A stretch of DNA of 64,000 nt from Candidatus Microthrix parvicella Bio17-1 (GTDB lineage Bacteria > Actinomycetota > Acidimicrobiia > Acidimicrobiales > Microtrichaceae), in assembly GCF_000299415.1 (NCBI RefSeq), contig NZ_AMPG01000001.1:1-64000 (forward strand). The letters run 5' to 3'. Below the pieces are notes generated by a model. The model searched no databases. It was not told the DNA's origin and saw only the letters and a program-made list of their open reading frames with translations. Each line of letters opens with the position of its first letter. The stretch's first letter is position 1. Of the stretch, positions 7,523 to 15,208 are shown one piece after another. The translations under genes and the position numbers were made by a program.

Positions 7523-8545
7523 TCAGGGACACGCGTCGGCCGGGTTGACCGGTGGTGCGCCTGTACGTGCCGCGATGATCAGCACGCAGCCATCATCCAG
7601 CCCCGACGACGCACCCGACTCGGTGACGGAACCCGGCCAGGCGTGGCTCCAGCCCGCAAGCGCCGCCAATCCAACGCTCACGCGACGGGTACCGGCCGGG
7701 TTGCCGTCACCGCCGACACAGCCTCGCCATCGGGTCCAGGTCACCGGCCCACCTTCGCCCGGATCGGCGCCCTTCGAGGCGACCTTGACCGCCGGGTCGG
7801 CGGCGCACCCGGCTTGATCAGCCCACCGCTGCACCGAGTCGGGCACGGAGTCCAACTTGACCGTGGCATCGCCCACCCGCTGTTCACCGCCGCCATAGGG
7901 AACGACCGGATCGTCAACGCCGTGTGTCACCACCAGATTGGGTGTGCCCCGCACGCAGATCGGGGGCGGCAGACCGGCGTTGAGTACCAGCGCGTTGAAC
8001 CTGTCGGGGTGGGCGCATCCAAAGAAGGCGGCGAAGGCCGAACCGGCACTGTGGCCGCCCATCGCGACGCGGTGACGGTCGATGCACCCCGAGTTGATCA
8101 AGCTGTCCAACAGCTTGGTGAGGAACGCGTCATCGGCATCAAAGTCGGCCAGTACGCCCCACCCGGACGGGTCACCCCGGCCTTGAGGTGCGATCACCAT
8201 CACCCCGGCTTCATCAGCCTGCGCGCCGACCCCGGAGCTGACGACGAACTCATCGGCCTGAGCCGCAAAGCCATGAACCAACACGACGGCCGGCAACGGC
8301 GCCACGGCATCATCGGGCACCCGAACGACCGCACGGCGGGTGACCCCACCGACTGGGACCTCAACCGGCCGGTCCTCAGGCGGACACACGTCGGTTGCCG
8401 ACGGGCGGGCACCCAGTCGCATCCCCGTCGCCCGTCCTGCCTGCTCAGGCAACTCGGTCGAACGACCGCCGACACATGAGGTAGCCACGATCACCGCTGC
8501 GAACAGGCGCATCACAGTGGCGGCGATGCCCAGCCTCGTTGTCAC
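7523..8545 (-). CDS. Secreted PHB-depolymerase-like alpha/beta hydrolase, probable lipoprotein
   Basis: 340 residues. The N-terminus has a hydrophobic helix ending IVATSCVGG, a weak lipobox with Cys near residue 24, so a surface lipoprotein is likely. The catalytic core follows poly-3-hydroxybutyrate depolymerase/LpqC-type esterases: PAVVLVHGFAAQADEF (oxyanion strand), the nucleophile elbow GGHSAGSAF, the Asp-bearing VTHGVDDPVVPYGGG, and a C-terminal WSHAWPG with the catalytic His. Likely substrates are extracellular esters such as polyhydroxyalkanoates or feruloyl/acetyl esters. GTG 8545 is the start used; ATG 8512 is an alternative with a shorter signal peptide. Divergent from the SDR gene. 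Confidence 0.82.
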   Translation of the reverse strand: MTTRLGIAATVMRLFAAVIVATSCVGGRSTELPEQAGRATGMRLGARPSATDVCPPEDRPVEVPVGGVTRRAVVRVPDDAVAPLPAVVLVHGFAAQADEFVVSSGVGAQADEAGVMVIAPQGRGDPSGWGVLADFDADDAFLTKLLDSLINSGCIDRHRVAMGGHSAGSAFAAFFGCAHPDRFNALVLNAGLPPPICVRGTPNLVVTHGVDDPVVPYGGGEQRVGDATVKLDSVPDSVQRWADQAGCAADPAVKVASKGADPGEGGPVTWTRWRGCVGGDGNPAGTRRVSVGLAALAGWSHAWPGSVTESGASSGLDDGCVLIIAARTGAPPVNPADACP

Positions 8546-8663
8546 GCCAGAACCCTACGTTGGGCACTCGAGCAACCTCGGGCGCCACCGTCGCCGCGCC
8601 CGCGTTCGACATCCCCAACCGTCGGGTGAGCAGACGCCCGTCGCCGCGGCGCACAATGGACGG

Positions 8664-9482
8664 ATGGACCACTCTGCACTTCTCGACCGCTCTGCACTGC
8701 TCGACCGTTTTGATCTGACCGGCCGCACCGCCATCGTCACCGGCGGCAGCCGGGGAATCGGCCGGGCGATCGCCCAGGGATTTGCCGCACTGGGCGCCAA
8801 CGTGGTGATCGCCGGCCGCAAGGCGGACGCCTGCGACTCGGCCGCCGCAACCATCAACACCGCAGCGGCCAGAACCGCCGGAGGTTCAAGGGCCGTGGGC
8901 AGGGCCATCGGCGTATCCGCCCACCTCGGGAGGTTGGAGGACGGTGCGGCCCTGGTTCAAGCGACCGTGAAGGAGTTCGGCGGGGTGGACATCGTGGTCA
9001 ACAACGCCGCCAACGCACTGGCGCAACCAGTGGGCGCCATCACGCCGGAGGCCTGGGAGAAGTCCTTCGCCACCAACCTGCGAGGTCCGGTGTTTCTAAT
9101 CCAGGAGGCACTCCCCCACCTCCGGGCCTCGACCCACCCTGCCGTCATCAACGTGGTGTCCGCCGGGATCTACACCGGAGGCGGATGGATGTCGATGTAC
9201 CTCGCGGCCAAGTCGGCCATGGCCTCGATGACCAGGTCGATGGCCACCGAACTGGCCGCCGACCACATCCGGGTGAACGCCCTCGCACCGGGCACCGTGG
9301 CCACCGACATGGTGAAAAACAACCCCGAGCCAATCCAGCAGGCGATGGTGGACGCCCAACTGATCAAACGCATGGCCGAGCCGGCTGAGATGGTGCCCGC
9401 TGCCGCCTTCCTGGCCTCGGACGCGTCGTCGTTTATGACCGGTCAGGTGCTGGTGGTCGACGGTGGCATGACCCACCACTGA
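8664..9482 (+). CDS. SDR family NAD(P)-dependent oxidoreductase (FabG-like)
   Basis: 272 residues, classical short-chain dehydrogenase. TGGSRGIGRAIAQGF is the cofactor-binding glycine motif (TGxxxGIG) near residue 20, NNAAN is the NNAG-equivalent, the catalytic Ser lies in INVVSAG, and the catalytic Tyr/Lys in MYLAAKS. The C-terminal MTGQVLVVDGGM is the usual family ending. It reduces or oxidises a ketone/alcohol, possibly 3-oxoacyl. ATG 8664 is used; the first residues contain a small duplication (SALLDRSALLDRF). The gene faces away from the hydrolase and precedes the mycothiol-family gene by 127 bp. Confidence 0.9.
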   Translation: MDHSALLDRSALLDRFDLTGRTAIVTGGSRGIGRAIAQGFAALGANVVIAGRKADACDSAAATINTAAARTAGGSRAVGRAIGVSAHLGRLEDGAALVQATVKEFGGVDIVVNNAANALAQPVGAITPEAWEKSFATNLRGPVFLIQEALPHLRASTHPAVINVVSAGIYTGGGWMSMYLAAKSAMASMTRSMATELAADHIRVNALAPGTVATDMVKNNPEPIQQAMVDAQLIKRMAEPAEMVPAAAFLASDASSFMTGQVLVVDGGMTHH

Positions 9483-9609
9483 GCAGGCCAGGTGCACTAT
9501 CCCAGCGGGCAACCTCCCCATCGGCCACCTGCCACCTGCCCGAGCGCAACGCGATGCAACCACTCCAAGTAGCCAGCCCCAGCATGTGGCCGTCGGGCAC
9601 ACTGGAGCC

Positions 9610-10497
9610 ATGAGCATCGCTTCTTCGTCCAGCGGATCAATCTCGGCTCCTGTTCTGAGCTACGACGATGCCATCAGCACCGTCGAGCGGTGGGCCGAGG
9701 CCCTCGCCGACAGCGCCGAGAGCCACCCCCCCTCCACGCCGGTACCCACCTGCCCAGGTTGGGACCTGTCCAAGCTGCTGCGTCACACGGGTCGGGTGCA
9801 CCGACATGTGACCGGGTTGGTGCGACTTCGCATCAGCAGCCCGCCAGACCACGACACGGTCGCCATCAACCAGCCCGGTAGCGAGGCAGACCAAAGCGCG
9901 TGGACCGCATGGTTCTGCGATGGCGCCGCCCAGTTGATCGCCGAACTGCGCGCCGCCCAACCGACTGACGCAATGTGGTCGTGGGGCGTCGACCAACGTG
10001 TCTCGTTCTGGGCCCGGCGCATGGCGCACGAGACCGTGATCCATGCCGTCGATGGGCACCTGGCCACCAACACCGGGTTCAGGATCGAGCCGGCGGTGGC
10101 GATCGACGGACTGGACGAGTACCTGGAGAACCGGGCTTACCTTCGCGCCTTTGCGACTTCTGAAACGCCGTTCGTCGGTTCGGGCACGGTGCACCTCCAC
10201 GCCACCGATCCCGACCTTGCCGACGGTTTGGGCGAATGGATGATCGAGTTCGATGCCGCCGGCTACCGTTTCGAACATGGTCACGGCAAGGGTGATGTGG
10301 CCGTTCGGGCACCTGCGGAAACGTTGGAACTGCTCGCGCTGGGGCGCCGAACCCTCGGAGGCGATCGTGATGATGGCGGCCAGGCCGGCGACAGCGACAA
10401 GGGCGACAGCATTCAGGAAGCCGGCAGGGCGGACATCGAGGTGTTCGGCAACCCGGAGGTGTTCCAGCGCTGGCTGGCCGGGGCGGCGTTTCGGTGA
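9610..10497 (+). CDS. Maleylpyruvate isomerase family mycothiol-dependent enzyme
   Basis: 295 residues in the actinobacterial DinB-like 'mycothiol-dependent maleylpyruvate isomerase' family. The N-terminus reads VERWAEALADSAE...PVPTCPGWDLSKLLRHTGRVH, the hallmark 'PV.tCPgWtv.dLv.Hl..v'. The following core has WARRMAHETVIHAVDG, whose His residues would bind metal. The C-terminal part is SCP2-like. These enzymes use mycothiol as thiol cofactor, which is restricted to Actinomycetota and so supports the taxonomic reading. ATG 9610 is preferred over 9586 because family homology begins shortly after it. Actual substrate unknown. Confidence 0.85.
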   Translation: MSIASSSSGSISAPVLSYDDAISTVERWAEALADSAESHPPSTPVPTCPGWDLSKLLRHTGRVHRHVTGLVRLRISSPPDHDTVAINQPGSEADQSAWTAWFCDGAAQLIAELRAAQPTDAMWSWGVDQRVSFWARRMAHETVIHAVDGHLATNTGFRIEPAVAIDGLDEYLENRAYLRAFATSETPFVGSGTVHLHATDPDLADGLGEWMIEFDAAGYRFEHGHGKGDVAVRAPAETLELLALGRRTLGGDRDDGGQAGDSDKGDSIQEAGRADIEVFGNPEVFQRWLAGAAFR

Positions 10498-10519
10498 GCC
10501 GCCCCATCCCGACGCAACC

Positions 10520-11311
10520 ATGAACGGCCCATCCGAGCCGAACGAACCGCCCGAACCGCCCGAACCGCCCGAACCGCCCGATACGGACGGTTCAATCCGG
10601 CGGCGCAGGGTTCATCGTTTGGGCGTGCTGGCCCTGGTGGCCGCGCTGTTCATCGCAGCGCAACTGGCGATAGCCCGCAGCGGGAAGGGCACCGTGGAGT
10701 GGTTCTCCGATGCCGTTGAGTTGGTCCGCGGGTCCTGGTGGGCCGCTCCGGCATTTCTGGTGGCCTACGCGGCCAGATCACTGGTGCTCTTCCCCGCATC
10801 GTTGATGACCGTGTCGGCCGGGGTGCTCTTTGGTCCGTGGCTGGGCATTCCGTTGGCCATGTTGGGCGCACTGGTGTCCGCCGCCATCAGCTACGAGGTG
10901 GCCCACACCGTCGGACCATCCGATGACACGCTGAACCGCCCTCCGGTCGGCCGTTGGGCCCATCGCATCCAGCACGCCGGGTTTGCCACCGTGCTGACGA
11001 TGCGCCTGCTGATGGTGCCGTTCGACCCGGTGAACCTGCTGGCCGGTGGCCTACACATCCCACGCCGGACCTTCCTGGCGGGCACCGCCATCGGAATCGT
11101 GCCGTGGGTGGCCGCGTTGGTGCTGGCGGGCGCGTCGGTGGGGCGGGTCGATGCCGGTCTGGCCGATCTGAGCGCGACGACCCTCGTCTTCGCCGCTGCT
11201 GCGTACGCACTCAGCATCGGCCTCGCCGCACTCGTTGCCCGCCGATCGCCCCCACCGCTCGCCGCCGACCCGACGGGCGCCCCTCAATCCGACCCCGACA
11301 CGCCCCGGTGA
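10520..11311 (+). CDS. TVP38/TMEM64 (DedA-like) membrane protein
   Basis: 263 residues. After a Pro/Glu-rich cytoplasmic head with a 12-residue EPP repeat come several membrane spans. The SNARE-associated/VTT domain motif is recognisable: 'LFPASLMTVSAGVLFGPWLGIPLAMLGA', then the loop R-L-L-M-V-P-F-D-P-V-N-L-L-AGG, the conserved re-entrant segment. VTT proteins act as phospholipid scramblases or small-solute carriers in bacteria. ATG 10520 lies 22 bp after the previous stop. It overlaps the TSUP gene by 4 bp (GTGA), so the two membrane proteins are probably coupled. Confidence 0.87.
   Translation: MNGPSEPNEPPEPPEPPEPPDTDGSIRRRRVHRLGVLALVAALFIAAQLAIARSGKGTVEWFSDAVELVRGSWWAAPAFLVAYAARSLVLFPASLMTVSAGVLFGPWLGIPLAMLGALVSAAISYEVAHTVGPSDDTLNRPPVGRWAHRIQHAGFATVLTMRLLMVPFDPVNLLAGGLHIPRRTFLAGTAIGIVPWVAALVLAGASVGRVDAGLADLSATTLVFAAAAYALSIGLAALVARRSPPPLAADPTGAPQSDPDTPR
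10544..10579 (+). repeat. Four perfect 9-bp tandem repeats (GAACCGCCC)
   Basis: Four identical GAACCGCCC units encode EPPEPPEPPEPP in the N-terminal head of the TVP38-like protein. This is an in-frame microsatellite-like tract that can change by whole units without shifting frame. Confidence 0.9.
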
Positions 11312-12108
11312 GCTGGGGGGATCTGGCCGGGGCCGGATTGGCGGGCCTGGCCGCGGGGATGATCAATGTTGTGGTCGGCTCGGGCACGCTTGTGACCTTC
11401 CCGGCACTCGTGGCGCTCGGCGTCCCGCCGGTCGCCGCCAACGCCACCTCAACGGTAGGCCTGGTGTTCGGATCCCTCAGCGGGTCATACGGGTATCGGA
11501 ACGAGTTGGCATCAAGGTGGGCCATCGTCCGACGCCTGGTTCCGGCGGTGTGCGTTGGGGCGGCCTTCGGTTCGTTGCTCGTCTTGGCCGCGCCGCCCCA
11601 GATCTTCGAGGCCGTCGTGCCGCTGCTGATCCTGGGCGCCACCGCCCTGCTGGTGGCTCAGCCGCTGATCGCCCGTCGAGTCAAAGCCCGGATTGACGCG
11701 AGTAGCGAGGTCGACAACCCAGCCCAGGGCCGACAACGCAGCGAGGACCGCAACCCCGGCGACACCCGTTTGCTGGCGGCCACCGCAGGCGCCGGGGTGT
11801 ACGGCGGCTACTTCGGTGCCGGTCTGGGCATCGTGATGCTGGCCGTCTTGGGCACGCTGCATCCCGATGAGTTGCAGGGCACCAACGCGGTGAAGAACGC
11901 ACTGTCGGCCGCCGCCAACCTGCTGGCAGCCGTCATATTTGCGTTCAGTGGCGAGGTGCGTTGGGCCCTCGCCGGCGCAGTGGCGCTGGGCGCGCTGGTG
12001 GGTGGGCATCTGGGTGCCCTCCTGGGTCGCCGCATCCCCGATCGGCTGCTCAGAACCGTGATGGCGATCGTGGGGCTGCTTGCAGCCGCGTCGGTGTTGA
12101 TGAACTGA
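11308..12108 (+). CDS. TSUP family (TauE/SafE) sulfite/anion exporter
   Basis: 266 residues, GTG start overlapping the preceding stop (GTGA). The TauE/SafE domain is clear: LAAGMINVVVGSGTLVTFPAL in the first repeat and GVYGGYFGAGLGIVMLAVLG in the second, each with the small-residue/Gly pattern of the family. About eight membrane spans are expected, with a charged cytoplasmic loop in the middle. Family members export sulfite, sulfoacetate or other organosulfur anions. Given the sulfatases in this window, sulfite or sulfonate export is a reasonable guess but unproven. Confidence 0.88.
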   Translation: MSWGDLAGAGLAGLAAGMINVVVGSGTLVTFPALVALGVPPVAANATSTVGLVFGSLSGSYGYRNELASRWAIVRRLVPAVCVGAAFGSLLVLAAPPQIFEAVVPLLILGATALLVAQPLIARRVKARIDASSEVDNPAQGRQRSEDRNPGDTRLLAATAGAGVYGGYFGAGLGIVMLAVLGTLHPDELQGTNAVKNALSAAANLLAAVIFAFSGEVRWALAGAVALGALVGGHLGALLGRRIPDRLLRTVMAIVGLLAAASVLMN

Positions 12109-12122
12109 GTTGCGGCTGGTGA

Positions 12123-12140
12123 AGCCCGACAGTCCGGGCT
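12123..12140 (+). terminator. Possible weak terminator hairpin after the TSUP gene
   Basis: AGCCCG and CGGGCT arms enclose a 6-nt loop 15 bp after the TSUP stop codon. No U-tract follows, so only a weak intrinsic terminator or an incidental hairpin is supported. Confidence 0.3.
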
Positions 12141-12210
12141 CGGAGCGGGGCCCGCCATCGGGACCCTTCGGCTGAGGCCCGGCAACCGGGCGCCGGCTAA
12201 CCTCCCAACC

Positions 12211-13383
12211 GTGGGGACCGACGGCGATCAACCATCACCAGCGGCTACACCAATCAGGTTCAATCGGCCGACGTTGATGGGGCGTGAGTTGGAGTTGGTC
12301 GCCGAGGCCATGGACGGTGGCTGGACCGCGGCAGCCGGGCCGTTCAGCCGCATCGCCGAGCAGCTCCTGAGCGATGCCCATGACGGCGCCGCAGTGCTGC
12401 TGTGCACGTCGTGCACCGGAGCATTGGAGTTGGCGGCCATGACACTGGGGATCGGGCCGGGCGACGTCGTGGCAGTCCCCAGCTTCACGTTCCCCAGCAC
12501 CGCATCGGCGTTCGCCCGCACCGGAGCACGACTGCGCTTCATCGACATCGACCCCAACACCCTGGGTATGGATGCCGACCACCTGGCCGAACAGCTCGAT
12601 CACCGGGTGAAGGCGGTGGTGCCGGTGCACTACGCCGGCCGCCAGGCTTCGATCGAGGCGGTCTGCGCTGCAGCCGATCGGGTTGGCGCTCAGGTCGTGG
12701 AGGACAACGCCCACGGCATGTTTGGGGCCCACGGCGGAAAGGCGCTTGGCACCTTCGGGTCGATGTCCACCCTGAGCTTCCACGAGACGAAGAACTTCAT
12801 CTGCGGCGAGGGCGGCGCTTTGGTGATCAACGACCGCTCGCATCTGGAGAACGCCGAGATTCTGTTGCACAAGGGCACCGACCGGCGGCGCTTCGACCGA
12901 GGGCAGGTGGACAAGTACACGTGGCAGCTCACGGGCTCGTCGTTTGGGCTCTCAGACGTGCTGGCCGCCTACCTGGTCGGCCAGTTGGAGGCCCGCGAAG
13001 AGATTCTGGGGTTGCGGGGCTTGTTGTGGCACCGGTATCGGGACGCGCTCGCCCCACGCTCAGAGGAGCTCGGTGTCACGCTGCCCGAGGTGCCCGACGG
13101 TGATGTCTCGGCCTGGCACATGTTCCACCTGCTGATCGAGGGCGAACATCGTCGAGATCGGGTGCTGGCCCAGCTTCACAGCGCAGGCATTGGAGCAACC
13201 TTCCACTACCAACCGCTTCATGCCAGCCCCGCCGGGCGGGCGTTGGCCGACCGTCCGGCACACTGCCCGGTCACCGACGCGGTGTCGGCGCAGCTCTTGC
13301 GGTTGCCCTTCCATAACCGCCTGTCGAGCACCGACGCCGACCGGGTGATCGACGCGCTGATCGACGCATTGGAGCGGACGTGA
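12211..13383 (+). CDS. wecE: dTDP-4-amino-4,6-dideoxygalactose transaminase (WecE/RffA type)
   Basis: 390 residues of the DegT/DnrJ/EryC1 sugar aminotransferase family. The family converts dTDP-4-keto-6-deoxy-glucose to dTDP-4-amino-4,6-dideoxygalactose with PLP and glutamate. IRFNRPTLMGRELELVAEAM and GPFSRIAEQLL match the WecE N-terminus; VVPVHYAGRQASIEAVC and DNAHGMFGA are the cofactor region; the PLP Lys sits in SFHETKNFICGEGG; VLAAYLVGQLEAREEI follows. GTG start at 12211. The next gene overlaps by 4 bp. First gene of the surface-sugar locus with GT2 and sulfotransferase; its product could be a Fuc4N-type residue in a cell-surface glycan. Confidence 0.9.
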   Translation: MGTDGDQPSPAATPIRFNRPTLMGRELELVAEAMDGGWTAAAGPFSRIAEQLLSDAHDGAAVLLCTSCTGALELAAMTLGIGPGDVVAVPSFTFPSTASAFARTGARLRFIDIDPNTLGMDADHLAEQLDHRVKAVVPVHYAGRQASIEAVCAAADRVGAQVVEDNAHGMFGAHGGKALGTFGSMSTLSFHETKNFICGEGGALVINDRSHLENAEILLHKGTDRRRFDRGQVDKYTWQLTGSSFGLSDVLAAYLVGQLEAREEILGLRGLLWHRYRDALAPRSEELGVTLPEVPDGDVSAWHMFHLLIEGEHRRDRVLAQLHSAGIGATFHYQPLHASPAGRALADRPAHCPVTDAVSAQLLRLPFHNRLSSTDADRVIDALIDALERT

Positions 13384-14432
13384 GCCCAGCGTCGTCGACG
13401 GACGGGTCGTCGAACGAGCCGGACGTCGCCGGTTCCCGCGGCGCCGGTGCCGACACCGACGGTGCGCTCGTCAACGAGATGACGCCCCTTCCGGAGGCAA
13501 CCGCCGGGTTCACCTACTCGGTGATCATTCCCGTGTTCAACAGCGAAGACCTGGTCGCCAGCGTCATTGAGGGTCTCTTGAGAACGTTCGACGAGGCCGG
13601 GTTGAACCTGGAAGTGGTCTGCGTCAATGACGGGTCGGTCGACCGCAGTTGGGAGGTGATCAGACAACTGGCGGACGAACATGGCGAGGTGGTGGCCATC
13701 GACCTCCTGAGGAACTATGGCCAACACAACGCCAACCTGGCAGGGCTTCGGGAGGCCACAGGTGACTACCTGATCACGATGGACGACGACGGTCAGAACC
13801 CACCAGGCGAGGCGCTCAAGCTGATCGCAGCAATCGTCGAACGAGACGATGACGTCGTGTTCGGCCGTTTCGACTCGAAGAAGGCCAGCGGGCTTCGACG
13901 CGTGGGCTCCGCCATGATCAGCCAGATCAACCGGCGCGTGTTTGGTCAGCCCGACGACCTGGTGGTGTCCAACTTTCGCATCATGACCAGTGCCGTCGCA
14001 CAGCGAATCTCCGCTGCTCAGACCTCCTTTCCCTACATCACCGGGCAGGCCCTGCTGGCTTCCCGCCGTCGATCCAACGTGGAGGTGCATCACAAGTCCC
14101 GGGCGATCGGTGAGTCCAACTACACGGTGCGACGCATCCTCAGCCTGGTGCTCCGCATCCTTTTCAGCTACTCCCCGGCGCCCCTCAGGCTGGCTTCGGC
14201 GGCCGGTCTTGCCACCTCGTTCATTGCCTTCGCGCTCGGAGTGGGGGTCATCGGCCACAAGCTGATCTCGGGGACATCGGTCCCCGGCTGGGCGTCGATG
14301 ATGGTGGCGCTCGCCTTCACCAACGGCATGACGGTGCTGATCGTGTCGATGATCGGCGAGTACACGGTCCGCGTGCTGCAGCAGGTGTCGAGCACCCCCA
14401 CCTACGTGATCAGCCGGACGGTCGGGCGTTGA
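13380..14432 (+). CDS. Family 2 glycosyltransferase, polyprenyl-phosphate type, with two C-terminal TM helices
   Basis: 350 residues, GTG start overlapping the aminotransferase stop. GT-A fold: SVIIPVFNSEDLV, then CVNDGSVDRSW and the metal-binding ITMDDDGQNPP (DXD). The layout matches ArnC/DPM1-like enzymes that move a sugar from a nucleotide onto undecaprenyl phosphate. Two hydrophobic helices near residues 260-325 anchor it to the membrane, as in that subfamily. A 40-residue acidic, Ser/Gly-rich N-terminal extension is unusual. The likely donor is the amino sugar made by the upstream enzyme. The next gene overlaps by 4 bp. Confidence 0.88.
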   Translation: MSPASSTDGSSNEPDVAGSRGAGADTDGALVNEMTPLPEATAGFTYSVIIPVFNSEDLVASVIEGLLRTFDEAGLNLEVVCVNDGSVDRSWEVIRQLADEHGEVVAIDLLRNYGQHNANLAGLREATGDYLITMDDDGQNPPGEALKLIAAIVERDDDVVFGRFDSKKASGLRRVGSAMISQINRRVFGQPDDLVVSNFRIMTSAVAQRISAAQTSFPYITGQALLASRRRSNVEVHHKSRAIGESNYTVRRILSLVLRILFSYSPAPLRLASAAGLATSFIAFALGVGVIGHKLISGTSVPGWASMMVALAFTNGMTVLIVSMIGEYTVRVLQQVSSTPTYVISRTVGR

Positions 14433-15208
14433 CCGTGCCCGGCGCCAGGCCGCTGATCATCCCAGGTGGACAGCGCTGCGGGTCAACATGGCTCGCACGG
14501 TTTTTGGACTCTCACCCGGAGATCAACCTTGCCCGACCGTACCGACCCGAACCGAAGGTGTTCCTCGACCCCAACGCCGGCGCCGCCGACTGGTGGCGCC
14601 GCTGTTCGCCCCAGGACACCGGCGATGACGGCTCCGCCACCTGGGTGGCCGAGAAGTCGACGTCGTACCTGGAACGTCCCGAGGTCATTGGACGAATCTG
14701 GACTGAGCTGAGCGATGTTGAGGTGGTGGCGGTCATTCGCGACCCGGTGGAGCGGGCGATCTCCAACTGGCGGTTCTCCACCTTCAACGGATTGGAGGAC
14801 CGCCCCGCCGAGGTGGCACTCGATCCGGAGCACACCCCGAACGGCGATGCCGTGACGAATGATGACGGCAACTCCCCCGGCAACGTGCAGCCACGCCGCT
14901 ACCTTCAGCGTGGCCGCTACTCCGAGCTTCTCCTGCCGTGGAGTGACCGGTTCGGGGATCGTCTCCACGTCGTGGTGCTGGAGGAACTTCTGCATCGCGA
15001 GACGGCACGCACGACCCTTTTGCGGGAACTGGGCGTCGCCCCCACGGCAGCGCACCCGCCCGGCTCGGTCAACGCATCAACCGATCGCGTCCCGGTCTCA
15101 CAAGGGGTCAGGGATCGACTCGCCGAGTATTACCGTCCCCACCGGCGGCCACTGGAGGAACTGTTGAACCGGGCTCTGCCGTGGGGAGATCCCGTGCCCC
15201 GGGACTGA
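14429..15208 (+). CDS. Sulfotransferase family protein (PAPS-dependent)
   Basis: 259 residues. The 5'-phosphosulfate loop PGGQRCGSTWLARFL opens the protein and the 3'-phosphate binding part is VAVIRDPVERAISNW, both diagnostic of PAPS sulfotransferases. The middle QPRRYLQRGRYSELLLPW resembles heparan/NodH-type carbohydrate sulfotransferases, and LAEYYRPHRRPLEELL is the usual ending. TTG 14429 overlaps the GT2 stop; GTG 14435 is the other plausible start. It would sulfate the glycan built by this locus. Its last 101 bp overlap the convergent flippase gene; family homology supports this C-terminus as real. Confidence 0.86.
   Translation: MTVPGARPLIIPGGQRCGSTWLARFLDSHPEINLARPYRPEPKVFLDPNAGAADWWRRCSPQDTGDDGSATWVAEKSTSYLERPEVIGRIWTELSDVEVVAVIRDPVERAISNWRFSTFNGLEDRPAEVALDPEHTPNGDAVTNDDGNSPGNVQPRRYLQRGRYSELLLPWSDRFGDRLHVVVLEELLHRETARTTLLRELGVAPTAAHPPGSVNASTDRVPVSQGVRDRLAEYYRPHRRPLEELLNRALPWGDPVPRD

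Noticed and set aside
10544-10579. EPP repeats as a CRISPR-like or regulatory array
   Set aside because: Four short in-frame units inside a coding sequence; a simple coding repeat.
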